Assembly (NCBI GenBank): GCA_937924525.1
Contig: CALDSU010000005.1
Location: 434,001 to 498,000 of the forward strand
Source of the DNA: an uncultured Bryobacteraceae bacterium
GTDB taxonomy: Bacteria > Acidobacteriota > Terriglobia > Bryobacterales > Bryobacteraceae
Direction: 5' to 3'
Length of the DNA: 64,000 nucleotides
Shown here piece by piece: positions 1-10,992 of the stretch; positions within the stretch are counted from its first letter, which is position 1, and every line of letters starts with the position of its first letter. A program made the translations under genes and the position numbers. The notes beneath the pieces are model-generated. The model worked only from the letters and a program-made list of their open reading frames with translations, did no database searches and was not told where the DNA came from.

Positions 1-266
1 GCATTGCCGCCGTCATAGAGCAGGCATCCGCCCATCTCCGATACCACGCGGCCTTCCCCCAGCGGATCGATCTCCCGGCGTTCGATCTGTTCCAGGTAGA
101 AGAGCAACAGGTGAACTCCGTGCGAGTCCACGCCGCGCAGATTGGCCGATACCAACGACCGGGCGGTCAGCGCGGCCGCTTCCGGCGGCACTCCCGCGGC
201 GCGAATCAGCGCGCGGGCGAATCCCTCGAGATTTTCCGCGGAGAGGACGTAGGCTGGCTCCGGCAT
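1..266 (-). CDS. Malate/L-lactate/ureidoglycolate dehydrogenase family (Ldh_2), N-terminal part, cut by window edge
   Basis: The reading frame opens at an ATG whose complement lies at 264-266 and stays open to base 1, giving 88 residues of the N-terminus. The segment SANLRGVDSHGVHLLLFYLE is the characteristic first conserved block of the Ldh_2 family, NAD(P)-dependent oxidoreductases that act on malate, L-lactate, ureidoglycolate or sulfolactate. In this fold the DSHG histidine lies in the catalytic region. The start fits well because family members begin about 40 residues before this block. No signal peptide is present, so the enzyme is cytoplasmic. The substrate cannot be told from the fragment, and the C-terminal half lies outside the window. 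Confidence 0.85.
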   Translation of the reverse strand, partial: MPEPAYVLSAENLEGFARALIRAAGVPPEAAALTARSLVSANLRGVDSHGVHLLLFYLEQIERREIDPLGEGRVVSEMGGCLLYDGGN

Positions 267-304
267 CGGTCCTCTTGAGTGTATCGTCCCCCTGAGTTCG
301 CTGC

Positions 305-1903
305 TCAGTTCATGAACTGGAACGCATACAATTTGGCTGAACGCATCTGGACGCGCAGCCGCACCGGTTTCCCCGCCAACGCGGAAACATCGGCCCGGCC
401 GGACCAGGTCACCGGCAACCGCACGCGGTTGCCGGTGAGTTGGTCCGCGTCGTGCATGGTGTAACCCGGTATCGGTTTGCCGGACGCCTCCAGGATCTCC
501 ACCCGCGCGACGCCGCCTGCGGAGGTATCCAGGTTCAACTCGAGCCGGGAGCCAGTGAACCGCAGCGGCGGCGTCATGAACCACGCGCCCTCATAGTCCG
601 CATCGGCCGACATGAATCCGTCCAATCGCAACACCGCCCGCGAGATGTAGTATTCATCCCGCTCCGCCAGCGGATCGCGGCGGTATGCATGATCGTGGTT
701 GGCGCCGGTGTAGTAGATCCACAGTTCATCGCCCATGCGCACCGGGCGCAGGACCGGATAGATCCACTTGGAGTCGAACGAGCCGTCCGGCCCGGTACGG
801 AGAAAGGGCTGCCGGGGAAGCGGCCGCGAAAAATGACGGCCGTCGCGGCTCACCGCCAGTTGAATATCCCCTGTGGAAGGCCAGGAATGCACGCCACTGT
901 CCCGCCAGTGGTGAAACACCGGAACCAGCGCTAGGTAGACTCCCTCGTAAGGAAACACCCCAGGACCATAGAAATCCAGCGGCGAGGTCGGAGTCAGGAC
1001 GGCGTCCTCGCCAGCGGTCTGCCCGGCTTGTCGCCTCTCCCGCGGCGGCAGGACGTCCTCGCCCCGCACTTCGACGTTCGCAGGATTGATGGAGAGCGCG
1101 GGCGCCGCGGCAAGGTCCCGTTCATCGGGCTCCAACGCCATGGCGAAGCTGTCCCAGTGAATCAGGTCATCCGACTCGTTGTAGGACGCCATCCGCGCGC
1201 CGAACCCGGCCTTTTCCCGCACCCACTCCCGGGAGTAGCCGACATAGCGGTTCACCCGGGGATCCCAAAACCAGGACGGCTGCGTGTCCGCCGCGCGCAG
1301 GCCGGTCATCAATCGCTCGTCCAGGAACCACTTCAGCCCGTCCGCCGAGTACCACAAGCGGTGCGGCCCGCGCAGGCCGCTGCCCGGTTTGGGGTAGTTC
1401 TTCATCCAGGACTTATAACGCCGCTCCGGCGGGCAGTTTGGATTGTCGTCCCGCCACACGGTGGCGCCGCCCACCGAGATCAGTTTGGGGTCGTGCGGGA
1501 GCACCAGGTTGTTCTCGCGGGAACCGTTCCGCTCCACGAGTCCCAGTTTCGGCTTCCGGAAGATCTTGCCATCGTCCGACTCCGCATAAGCCATGCCGAG
1601 GAACGGCGGGTTCTGTCCAGGCTGGTGCTCTCCGGCCAGCACGTTGTACCAGAGCCGGATCTTGCTCTCCTCCTGCACGACCGTGTGGTAGCTGCCGAGC
1701 CGCGCGTCGCGCTCCCAGGGAGCATCCGTGGTGACCAGTTTCTCCCGCGTCGGATGGGGAGGGTTCACCACCAGACGAACACCTTCGGACATCTCGATGA
1801 ACTTCTGATCAATGAAAAGCTGCTTCCGGGAGCCTACGTCGATAGGGCTTTCCGCGGAGGCTAGGAAGACCAGAGTGAAGAGGCAGGCGAGGTATCGGGA
1901 CAT
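305..1903 (-). CDS. Secreted five-bladed beta-propeller protein, glycosidase-like (GH32/GH43-like fold)
   Basis: This 532-residue protein has an N-terminal signal peptide ending near VFLASAES. Most of the chain looks like a five-bladed propeller of the GH32/GH43/GH130 type. Repeated blade signatures are visible: RLWYNVLAG, MAYAESDDG, RLWYSADGLKW, SYNESDDLIHWDS, QLAVSRDGRHF and LWIYYTGANHDH. The stretch IDVGSRKQLFIDQKFIE near the N-terminus is common in uncharacterised secreted proteins of Acidobacteriota and Planctomycetes. The last about 90 residues form a beta-sandwich-like tail. It probably acts on a carbohydrate in the periplasm or outside the cell. I cannot assign catalytic acids with confidence, so hydrolase activity is inference. 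It is separated from gyrB by 83 bases and may be its own unit. Confidence 0.6.
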   Translation of the reverse strand: MSRYLACLFTLVFLASAESPIDVGSRKQLFIDQKFIEMSEGVRLVVNPPHPTREKLVTTDAPWERDARLGSYHTVVQEESKIRLWYNVLAGEHQPGQNPPFLGMAYAESDDGKIFRKPKLGLVERNGSRENNLVLPHDPKLISVGGATVWRDDNPNCPPERRYKSWMKNYPKPGSGLRGPHRLWYSADGLKWFLDERLMTGLRAADTQPSWFWDPRVNRYVGYSREWVREKAGFGARMASYNESDDLIHWDSFAMALEPDERDLAAAPALSINPANVEVRGEDVLPPRERRQAGQTAGEDAVLTPTSPLDFYGPGVFPYEGVYLALVPVFHHWRDSGVHSWPSTGDIQLAVSRDGRHFSRPLPRQPFLRTGPDGSFDSKWIYPVLRPVRMGDELWIYYTGANHDHAYRRDPLAERDEYYISRAVLRLDGFMSADADYEGAWFMTPPLRFTGSRLELNLDTSAGGVARVEILEASGKPIPGYTMHDADQLTGNRVRLPVTWSGRADVSALAGKPVRLRVQMRSAKLYAFQFMN

Positions 1904-1986
1904 CGGCTTGACTGTATCCCATCTGCCTCCCGCCCGCCACCTTGCCCCTTCGCCCGTTTCCGCGTCCCGTGTTCAGACCGGCGGCC

Positions 1987-4428
<2,442 letters not shown>

Positions 4429-4451
4429 TTACCAGTAGGTTCTGCTGCCCA

Positions 4452-5564
4452 TCAGATGCGCATCGGCATCACAATGTAACGGTAGTGGAAGGACTCCGGG
4501 CCGCCCGCCGGAGTCAGCTCTCCCGCGCTCCGCTGATCTTTCAGCCGGAAACAAACTTCCTCGCCCGGAACCACTCGCAGAAAGTCCAGCAGGTACTGGG
4601 CGTTGAATCCAATATCGATCTCCGGGCCGGCGTAGTTCGTCGGAACGCTTTCCTCGCTCTCGCCGGTTTCCACCGACGAGGTGAACACCTTCACCTCACC
4701 CGGCGTGAACTGGAGACGGATCGCGCGCGAGCGTTCGTCAGCGAACTGCGCCACCCGCTCGACTGCGGCCTTAATCTCGTCCCGGGATAGCTGCGCGGTT
4801 TGGGTGTTGTCCTTTGGCAGCACGCGGTCGTAGTCAGGGAAGTTGCCCGTAAGCTTCCGGCTGATCAGCAACCGGGAGCCGAACTCGAAGAACAGATGGT
4901 TTTCGTCACCGGCGATGATCGCCTTGCCGTCGCCGGTTTCCTGCGCTAGCCGCAGAATTTCCGCCATCGCCTTCTTGGGCACCAGGACCCGCAGATTCTC
5001 GCCCGCCTTCTCCACGTCCTTCATCGTCTCCACAAAAGCCAGCCGGTGGCCATCCGTGGAGACCATGATCGAGCTGGCAGGCTTCAACAGCAGCAAGGCC
5101 CCGTTCAGCGTAAAGCGGGATTCTTCCGCGGAGATGGCGAAAATCGTCCTGACGATCATCGAGGACAGCAGACCCGCCGGAATCTCCGCGCTGGCCGGAG
5201 GCATGGGCGGCAGCTCCGGAAAACTCTCCCGGGACATGCCCGCCATTTTGGTGCGGGAGCGGCCACAGGTGATCTGCGCCCAATGGTTCTCCAGGAACTT
5301 GATCGTAATCTCAGCGTCGGGCAGCAAGCGAACGTAGTCCAAGAGCTTCTTGGCCGGGACCGTTCCGGAACCCTCTTTCTTGACCTTCGCCGGGCAGGCG
5401 GAACGAATGCCAAGTTCCAGGTCGGTGGCAGTCAACAGGATCTGCCCATCGCGGGCTTCGATCAGAACGTTCGACAGAATCGGGATCGTCGTTTTCTTCT
5501 CCACGACCCCCTGTGAAAGTCCGAGTTCGCGAACCAAGTCAGACTTGTTGACGGTGAACTCCAT
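4452..5564 (-). CDS. dnaN: DNA polymerase III subunit beta (sliding clamp)
   Basis: The 370-residue beta clamp encircles DNA and tethers polymerase III and other clamp-binding proteins. It begins MEFTVNKSDLVRELGLSQGV. Family motifs visible in order are PILSNVLIEA, TDLELGIRSACPA, ISRKLTGNFPDYDRVLP and the end SFHYRYIVMPMRI, which forms part of the C-terminal hydrophobic partner-binding pocket. Length matches the family (about 366-380 residues). A weak purine-rich site (AAGGAGCTGCGGGCT on the coding strand) precedes the ATG. It lies between dnaA and gyrB. The 242-base gap upstream carries DnaA-box-like sites, so DnaA may both use this stretch as an origin and repress or activate dnaN. Confidence 0.98.
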   Translation of the reverse strand: MEFTVNKSDLVRELGLSQGVVEKKTTIPILSNVLIEARDGQILLTATDLELGIRSACPAKVKKEGSGTVPAKKLLDYVRLLPDAEITIKFLENHWAQITCGRSRTKMAGMSRESFPELPPMPPASAEIPAGLLSSMIVRTIFAISAEESRFTLNGALLLLKPASSIMVSTDGHRLAFVETMKDVEKAGENLRVLVPKKAMAEILRLAQETGDGKAIIAGDENHLFFEFGSRLLISRKLTGNFPDYDRVLPKDNTQTAQLSRDEIKAAVERVAQFADERSRAIRLQFTPGEVKVFTSSVETGESEESVPTNYAGPEIDIGFNAQYLLDFLRVVPGEEVCFRLKDQRSAGELTPAGGPESFHYRYIVMPMRI

Positions 5565-5806
5565 AGCCCGCAGCTCCTTGTGCGATCACTCCTAGGCCTA
5601 GAAAAGTTCTTCTAGAAGAGAACCATATTCATAGGGCCTGTGGATGTGTGGATATCTTTCTAAATTATACAAAATTCTATGGCTTCCTGTTGTACCAACT
5701 GTGGAGCCGCCTGGGGACCGATGGAGCGAAAGCCGACCGTGCAACCAGATTTGCGCAGGTTTCAACACGGGCTGCTCGCACCGACCTGTGGAAAAACCCA
5801 ACAAGC
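5565..5806. other. oriC: Candidate chromosomal replication origin (oriC) between dnaN and dnaA
   Basis: This dnaA-dnaN spacer contains near-consensus DnaA boxes (consensus TGTGGATAA or its complement): TGTGGATGT at 5639-5647, TGTGGATAT at 5647-5655 and TGTGGAAAA at 5787-5795, each one mismatch away. TTATACAAA at 5665-5673 has two mismatches. Bases 5652-5680 are strikingly AT-rich for this GC-rich genome and could be the unwinding element next to the tandem boxes. The dnaA-dnaN gap is a classical oriC position in many bacteria. Part of it must also hold the dnaN promoter. GC skew was not calculated. Confidence 0.65.
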
Positions 5807-7123
5807 TCATTGTAATGTGTCGATTAGCTTGTGCACAAGCCTGTTCAAATCAGGGTTCTTCTGCCGGAGTTGCTCGATCTTCTGGATCGAGTGGATGACG
5901 GTCGTGTGGTGCTTCCCGCCGAAAGCGCGGCCAATCTCCGGCAGGGAGGCATTCGTTAATTCCTTAACTAGGTACATGGCGATTTGCCGGGGATAAGCGA
6001 TCGCCCGCGCGTTGCTCTTCTCCTTGAGCTGCCCCGGCTTAAGATGAAACTGTTCGCTAACCGCCCGTTGAATGGCGTCGATGGTGATCCTGCGGTCGGA
6101 GGAATGCGTGAGGTGCCGCAGCACTTGTTGCGCCATGGACAGATTGATCGGGTCGCCGGTGAGGGACGAAAGCGCGATCAGCTTCACCAGCGCGCCTTCC
6201 AGTTCGCGCACGCTTTGCTTGGTCTTGGTTGCGATAAAAGTGCGCACCTCCTCAGGCAGACAGATGCCCTCGCTCTCTGCTTTCTTATCGAGGATGGCCA
6301 TCTTGGTCTCGAGGTCGGGCGGCTGCATGTCCACGAGGAGCCCCCATTCGAACCTGGAGCGCAACCGGTCCACCAGACCCGGGATCTCCTTAGGCGTCAT
6401 ATCGCTGGAGAGAACGATCTGCCGCTGGTTATCGAAAAGCTCGTTGAACGTATGGAAGAACTCCTCCTGCGTGCGCTCCTTGCCACCCAGGACTTGGATG
6501 TCATCGACGAGCAGTACGTCCGCCGAGCGGTAGAACGCGTGAAACTGGGTCATCCGGTCCGTGCGGAGGCAGGTGATCATCTCGTTCATGAACCGCTCGC
6601 TCGACGTATAGATCACCCGCATGCCCGAGTACTGCGTCACCAGGCTGCGCCCGACGGCGTGCATCAGATGCGTCTTTCCCATCCCGGTGCCGGCATAGAT
6701 ATACAGGGGGTTATACCGCCGGGAGGGAAAGCTGGCCACCGCCTTCGCCGCGGCATGCGCCAGTTGATTGCAAGAGCCAACGACAAAACTCTCGAAGGTA
6801 AACTTGGGGTTGAGGGGGCCGCCCAAAGGCTCGAAGGGAGTATTCGGGGTGACTGGTTCCGGCTCCCGGTTGCTCGGTGGGGGAGGGATGGAGGGGACTT
6901 CGTACACTACCCGGTCGATGCCCAGGTCCAGCAGATTCAACGTCTGTTGAACCAGTTCGCCGTACTCCTCCTGCATCCAACGCTTCGTCTGCTCGTTGGG
7001 GGCATCGACCAGCAGGACATTTCCGTCAAGGCGATTGAACGCCGTCTTGCTGACCCAGTTGTGAAAACTGTCTTCACTCAGCTTGGTTTCCAGCCGGCGC
7101 TTGATGAGGTCCCAAGGATTCAT
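5807..7123 (-). CDS. dnaA: Chromosomal replication initiator protein DnaA
   Basis: The frame stays open further upstream, but the ATG at 7121-7123 is the better start because MNPWDLIKRRLETKLSEDSF is a typical DnaA domain I beginning. This gives 438 residues. Domain III (AAA+) shows NPLYIYAGTGMGKTHLMHAV (Walker A) and DVLLVDDIQVLGGKERTQEE (Walker B), then the sensor segment RLRSRFEWGLLVDMQPPD. Domain IV carries the DnaA signature ALPEIGRAF-like SLPEIGRAFGGKHHTTVIHS for box recognition. A short variable linker of Pro/Glu-rich sequence (PPPPSNREPEPVTPNTP) separates domains I and III. It initiates replication by binding DnaA boxes and melting the origin. The gene runs towards the candidate origin and dnaN. 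Confidence 0.98.
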   Translation of the reverse strand: MNPWDLIKRRLETKLSEDSFHNWVSKTAFNRLDGNVLLVDAPNEQTKRWMQEEYGELVQQTLNLLDLGIDRVVYEVPSIPPPPSNREPEPVTPNTPFEPLGGPLNPKFTFESFVVGSCNQLAHAAAKAVASFPSRRYNPLYIYAGTGMGKTHLMHAVGRSLVTQYSGMRVIYTSSERFMNEMITCLRTDRMTQFHAFYRSADVLLVDDIQVLGGKERTQEEFFHTFNELFDNQRQIVLSSDMTPKEIPGLVDRLRSRFEWGLLVDMQPPDLETKMAILDKKAESEGICLPEEVRTFIATKTKQSVRELEGALVKLIALSSLTGDPINLSMAQQVLRHLTHSSDRRITIDAIQRAVSEQFHLKPGQLKEKSNARAIAYPRQIAMYLVKELTNASLPEIGRAFGGKHHTTVIHSIQKIEQLRQKNPDLNRLVHKLIDTLQ

Positions 7124-7323
7124 CGCAAGAAAGCAATACCAACCCCTTCCGGCGCGCACAAAGCATGCCGAAGAGGGCACCGTCGGATTCAACTCGCTCG
7201 GGAGAGGCAGTGAGGGTTCTTCTCAGTTTCTCCGTTACGAAAACTGAAACGACAGTCTACCATAGAAGCGGAAACGGGGCACAGATTTATAAATCATTTC
7301 GAATGAATTACCTAGAGCTACGT

Positions 7324-7352
7324 TTGACAAACCGCGGAACGAGGCGTAACAA
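7324..7352 (+). promoter_or_regulatory. Promoter of tRNA-Gly
   Basis: A perfect -35 box TTGACA lies at 7324-7329. Seventeen bases later is TAACAA (7347-7352), a weaker -10. Initiation near 7359 would place the start about 9 bases before the tRNA. The flanking stretch 7265-7320 is AT-rich and must also hold the dnaA promoter on the opposite strand. Confidence 0.55.
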
Positions 7353-7367
7353 TAAAGTTCTCCCCGG

Positions 7368-7443
<76 letters not shown>

Positions 7444-7680
7444 AACCATTTCCAGGCGCTCTCCTCTCCCAATGGCATCCTGACCAAGGGCGGATCCCGG
7501 CAGCTTTTGCTCGACTGTGACGCTCCGCGGTTTTACGAGCACGACAGGGAACAACGCCCTCCGCGAGCCGCTTCACGGCGAGCGCTCTGCGACTAGGAAT
7601 AAAGACTGACTACACCTCAAGCCGCGGAAAATCTTTGACCCTGCCGGGCGCCAGTGGACTCCGGCGCCGCCCACGCCGAT

Positions 7681-10407
7681 CTAGTCAGGAAGCGCCGTCC
7701 TGCAAACAAACATCCGCGAGCCGCGCGGCTCCATGGTGTAGTAGAAGACCGATGCGAAGCCGTCGCGGGCGACCGCTTCCGGATCCACCCGGGTGCGCGG
7801 TCCCGGCTCCCCATCGTCGCAACGGGTGGCGAAAGGCGCGGCGGGGTCCAGACTGGCGATCCAGACATGCTGGTCGGTTTGGCCCGGCAACACCTCGCGC
7901 CGGTTCGAGACAATCATGCTCACGTACGAGCGCCCGTTGGCGGTGAACGGCTCCGGCGAACCGAGGTACGGATAGCCGCCTGCGGCTTCGGGCGAATCCA
8001 GGGTCAGCAACAACTGCCAACCAGTGTCATGCTGGCGCCAAACCTGGAGTTGTTTGCCATCCACCATGACCAGCGCTTGAAGCGCGCCGCCCGCCTCGGG
8101 GGCTCTCCAGCCATAGGGCATATCGAGCGCACCGGGCGGCGAGGCGATGCGGGTGGCGGCGCCGGTCGCGGTATCTACTAGCGTCAGGGCTCCCGGATGG
8201 CTGGGATGGTTACTGGTGAGGAAACTCCATGTGCCCTGGATCCAGCGCAAATCGGCGGCCGTGCGCTGCGGCACGGAAAGGATTTCGTGCCGTTGCTCCG
8301 GTGTGGCCAGATCCAGCCATACCGCCGTCGTCCAGGCGGTGGTGCCCGGCCTTAGGGCCAGCAGGCGGGTCGAGGCGGCTTGGGGGTTTTGCGTGGGGAG
8401 GGGCGAAAAGAGTTCCCCGCCGGGCACGATGTCCACTCGCGGAACGCCCTCGCGGATTTGGACCCGGGCAGCTTCATGGGCGCCCGACGGGCTTCGCCGG
8501 GTGTAGTAGATCGCCCACCCGTCGCGGTCGAGTCCAAACTCGGGACCGTTGAAAGTTTGCAGGAGCGGGGCGGCGCGCGTGGCGACGACCCGCGCATCCC
8601 GCAGGGCGTTATTTGGCAGATCCGCTTCGGCCAGCCAGATGCGGCTCTGTTCATCCTGCCAGGAGATCAGGGTCTGGTCCGGCAGGGCGAGAATTTCGGG
8701 GTCATAGGCCCAGGAGCCTGCCGCAGTGAGCTGGGTGGTCCAGGACGTCGAACCTGCTGTAGGACCGGGCACGTTCGGCAACGAAGGGCGCTGGCTCACC
8801 TGATCCCAAAAATCACACGCCTCGCGCTTCAGATCCTCGCCGGTCTCAAGCTGGGGCTGGAGAATCAGGAACGGCTCACCCGCACTGCTGGCGAAACTTG
8901 GCCACAACACTCGATCCGCGCCGTTCGGATTGCCTTCGGCGGCAAAGCGGGTCCAGTATTCGAGCATGTGTCTTTCCACCAGCCGGTCGTCGTCACTGGC
9001 TTCGAAGACCTCGCCCGCCATGTGCTGGAACAGGTAAAGAAGATCGGAGGCGTGGTAAGGGCCATCCCCGCTGCGCAGCGGTGTCGAAAGCGTCTGCCGG
9101 AAGTGATAGCGGTAGACGGGTTCGGACTGGCTGTGCGACAGTGCGCGCGCGATGGCGCGCGAACTGCACGTGAGGTTCCGGTCGGTCACTGCGTCGATCA
9201 CCAAATCGCGGGCGCTCGGGTAAGCCGAGCGGGGGTAGACCTCGAGGACCTGGCGCACAACGGGGCTGTTTAAGGGCAGGCCCAGCGCCTGAGCTAGGAC
9301 AGCGACATAAGTGGCGTCGGTGACGTTTTCAAACCGATGGGCGTACTCGGCAGAGGTGGAGCCGATCCCGAAGGGCACACGATGGTGAGCCCCGGTCTGG
9401 ATCCGGAGCGCCGGGGCAGCCGGCAGGAGAATGCCATCCACATAAGGATGGAGGCTGAAAGATCCCAACCCCCTGGGCTGCGCGGAGGATGCCAGGACGA
9501 GTTTTCGGGGATCCTCGATCCGGCGCAGACACTCCAAGGGATCGCCCTCGCCGGCGCAACCCATTTCGTTGAGAAACCGGCGGGTGTAGTCTTCCATCAA
9601 CGGCAGAGGATGGGCGTAGCAGACGCCGCTCATCATGAGGGCGCGTGAGAACAGGCCCTCCGACGATGGACTGGTGAGGTGGATGCAAACGTCGTAGGCG
9701 CCGCCGGATTGGCCGAACAAGAGCACGCGCGCGGGATCCCCGCCGAAGGCCTCGATGTTGCGTTGCACCCATGCCAGGGCGGCTTGCTGGTCGAGAATGC
9801 CGAAGTTGCCGCTTTCTTCCGACCCGGTGACGGTGTGCGCCAGGAAGCCTAGCGCGCCCAGCCGGTAGTTGGGTGTCACCACAAGCACCCGTCCGCGGGC
9901 GGCCAGCCTGGCGCCGTCGTAGGCCGGACCACCGTTGGTAACCTTCAGGAAGTCATCCAGCGGCTGAGCGTTGGAACCGGAAAAATTGCCGCCGCCGTGG
10001 AGGAAAACCAAAACCGGCAGTCGCTCTTCGGGGTTCCGCTCAGCAGGAGTCCAGACATTCAGGTATAGGCAGTCTTCCTGGCCAAGGTATTCGGGCGCAC
10101 GGCTTCCCATGCCGGCGGGGAACTGCGGGCAGGGCGAAGCGTAGGCGGTGGCGGCGCGCTCGCCGGACCAGGAGGGCGCCGGCGTCGGCGGACGGTAACG
10201 CAGATCGCCGACCGGTGGGGCGGCATACGGCACCCCCAGGAAGGCGTGCGCGTCCCCATCGACGGCTCCACGCAGCAGACCCGATTCGACGGTAACCAAG
10301 GGCGGTTCGGCATCTTCGGCGGAAGCCAAGGCGGTGAGGAGCGCGAACGCAAACACGAAAAACAGGCCCAACAGACCCCACCGTCGCGGAAAAGCCGAGT
10401 TACCCAT
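7681..10407 (-). CDS. Secreted type-B carboxylesterase with extra C-terminal propeller-like domain
   Basis: This 908-residue protein has a signal peptide (hydrophobic core GLLGLFFVFAFALLTALASA). Residues about 35-525 are a carboxylesterase family (type B, alpha/beta-hydrolase). They show AFLGVPYAAPPVGDLRYRPP, the disulfide-region motif EDCLYLNVWTP, the oxyanion-hole loop LHGGGNFSG, WVQRNIEAFGGDPARVLLFG, and the nucleophile elbow GQSGGA in place of the usual GESAGG. The likely acid is in TSAEYAHRF and the likely histidine in YHASDLLYLF. The remaining about 370 residues are not part of the usual about 500-residue enzyme. Repeats such as WTTQLTAAGSWAYDPEILAL, ISWQDEQSRIWLAEADL, RDGWAIYYTRRSPSG and GRSYVSMIVSN look like propeller blades. 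It probably cleaves esters outside the cytoplasm, with the propeller perhaps binding the substrate or a partner. Confidence 0.85.
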   Translation of the reverse strand: MGNSAFPRRWGLLGLFFVFAFALLTALASAEDAEPPLVTVESGLLRGAVDGDAHAFLGVPYAAPPVGDLRYRPPTPAPSWSGERAATAYASPCPQFPAGMGSRAPEYLGQEDCLYLNVWTPAERNPEERLPVLVFLHGGGNFSGSNAQPLDDFLKVTNGGPAYDGARLAARGRVLVVTPNYRLGALGFLAHTVTGSEESGNFGILDQQAALAWVQRNIEAFGGDPARVLLFGQSGGAYDVCIHLTSPSSEGLFSRALMMSGVCYAHPLPLMEDYTRRFLNEMGCAGEGDPLECLRRIEDPRKLVLASSAQPRGLGSFSLHPYVDGILLPAAPALRIQTGAHHRVPFGIGSTSAEYAHRFENVTDATYVAVLAQALGLPLNSPVVRQVLEVYPRSAYPSARDLVIDAVTDRNLTCSSRAIARALSHSQSEPVYRYHFRQTLSTPLRSGDGPYHASDLLYLFQHMAGEVFEASDDDRLVERHMLEYWTRFAAEGNPNGADRVLWPSFASSAGEPFLILQPQLETGEDLKREACDFWDQVSQRPSLPNVPGPTAGSTSWTTQLTAAGSWAYDPEILALPDQTLISWQDEQSRIWLAEADLPNNALRDARVVATRAAPLLQTFNGPEFGLDRDGWAIYYTRRSPSGAHEAARVQIREGVPRVDIVPGGELFSPLPTQNPQAASTRLLALRPGTTAWTTAVWLDLATPEQRHEILSVPQRTAADLRWIQGTWSFLTSNHPSHPGALTLVDTATGAATRIASPPGALDMPYGWRAPEAGGALQALVMVDGKQLQVWRQHDTGWQLLLTLDSPEAAGGYPYLGSPEPFTANGRSYVSMIVSNRREVLPGQTDQHVWIASLDPAAPFATRCDDGEPGPRTRVDPEAVARDGFASVFYYTMEPRGSRMFVCRTALPD

Positions 10408-10992
10408 CAGATGTGCCTTCCTCCTATGCTTGAAGACGGAATGACGCCACGTCAGGATTACCTGGGCGGTGGAATTCCATCCGACTCCTTCTCCCTAATC
10501 GGCAGCATCAGCGGGGAGGCCGAGGACCGCGGCGGGTAACGCCGCAGCCCTCGGCGCCGCTCCCGCACCTGGCCGGCCGGCTCGAGGGCTCCCCATGAAG
10601 GTGCACGCCAAGCGCACAGGCAAGGCAACCAGCCAACCGCTCTCCATGGCGACCCGTCGCGAAAGATCGTGAGAAACGCGCGGCACGCAGGCATTCTCAA
10701 CGGGGGAGCAACTCACGTGACGAAGGCGGCTCCGCAGGGGGAATAGTCGGCGCTCAAACAGTTTTTGACCGGTCGACCCGTGTGCTGAAGGAAGGGGATT
10801 CGCTTTTCACGCGCGCGCCGGGGATGGTTACCGTGGCGCATGTGGCGCAAACCATCGAGTGGTGGACCTCCCGTCCACCGTCATGGCGGTCGGACAAGGT
10901 AGAAGAGCAATCATCCCCAAGGCGGGTTCCTCGCCTTCCCGCAGGAGTTCTCGCGTGTCGAGCGGCAGCATTCCCGATGAAGGCTCAGGGCT
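10408..10992. other. 585-base stretch without a convincing gene
   Basis: The stretch lies between the esterase start and the 3' end of the DUF218 gene. Short open frames exist on both strands, but none has a credible ribosome site, codon bias or recognisable family. The part next to the esterase start must hold its promoter. No hairpin-plus-T-run terminator was recognised. Confidence 0.5.

Noticed and set aside
10458-10716. Overlapping short minus-strand frames upstream of the esterase gene
   Set aside because: Arg/Pro-rich products without any recognisable motif, typical of GC-rich antisense or non-coding frames.
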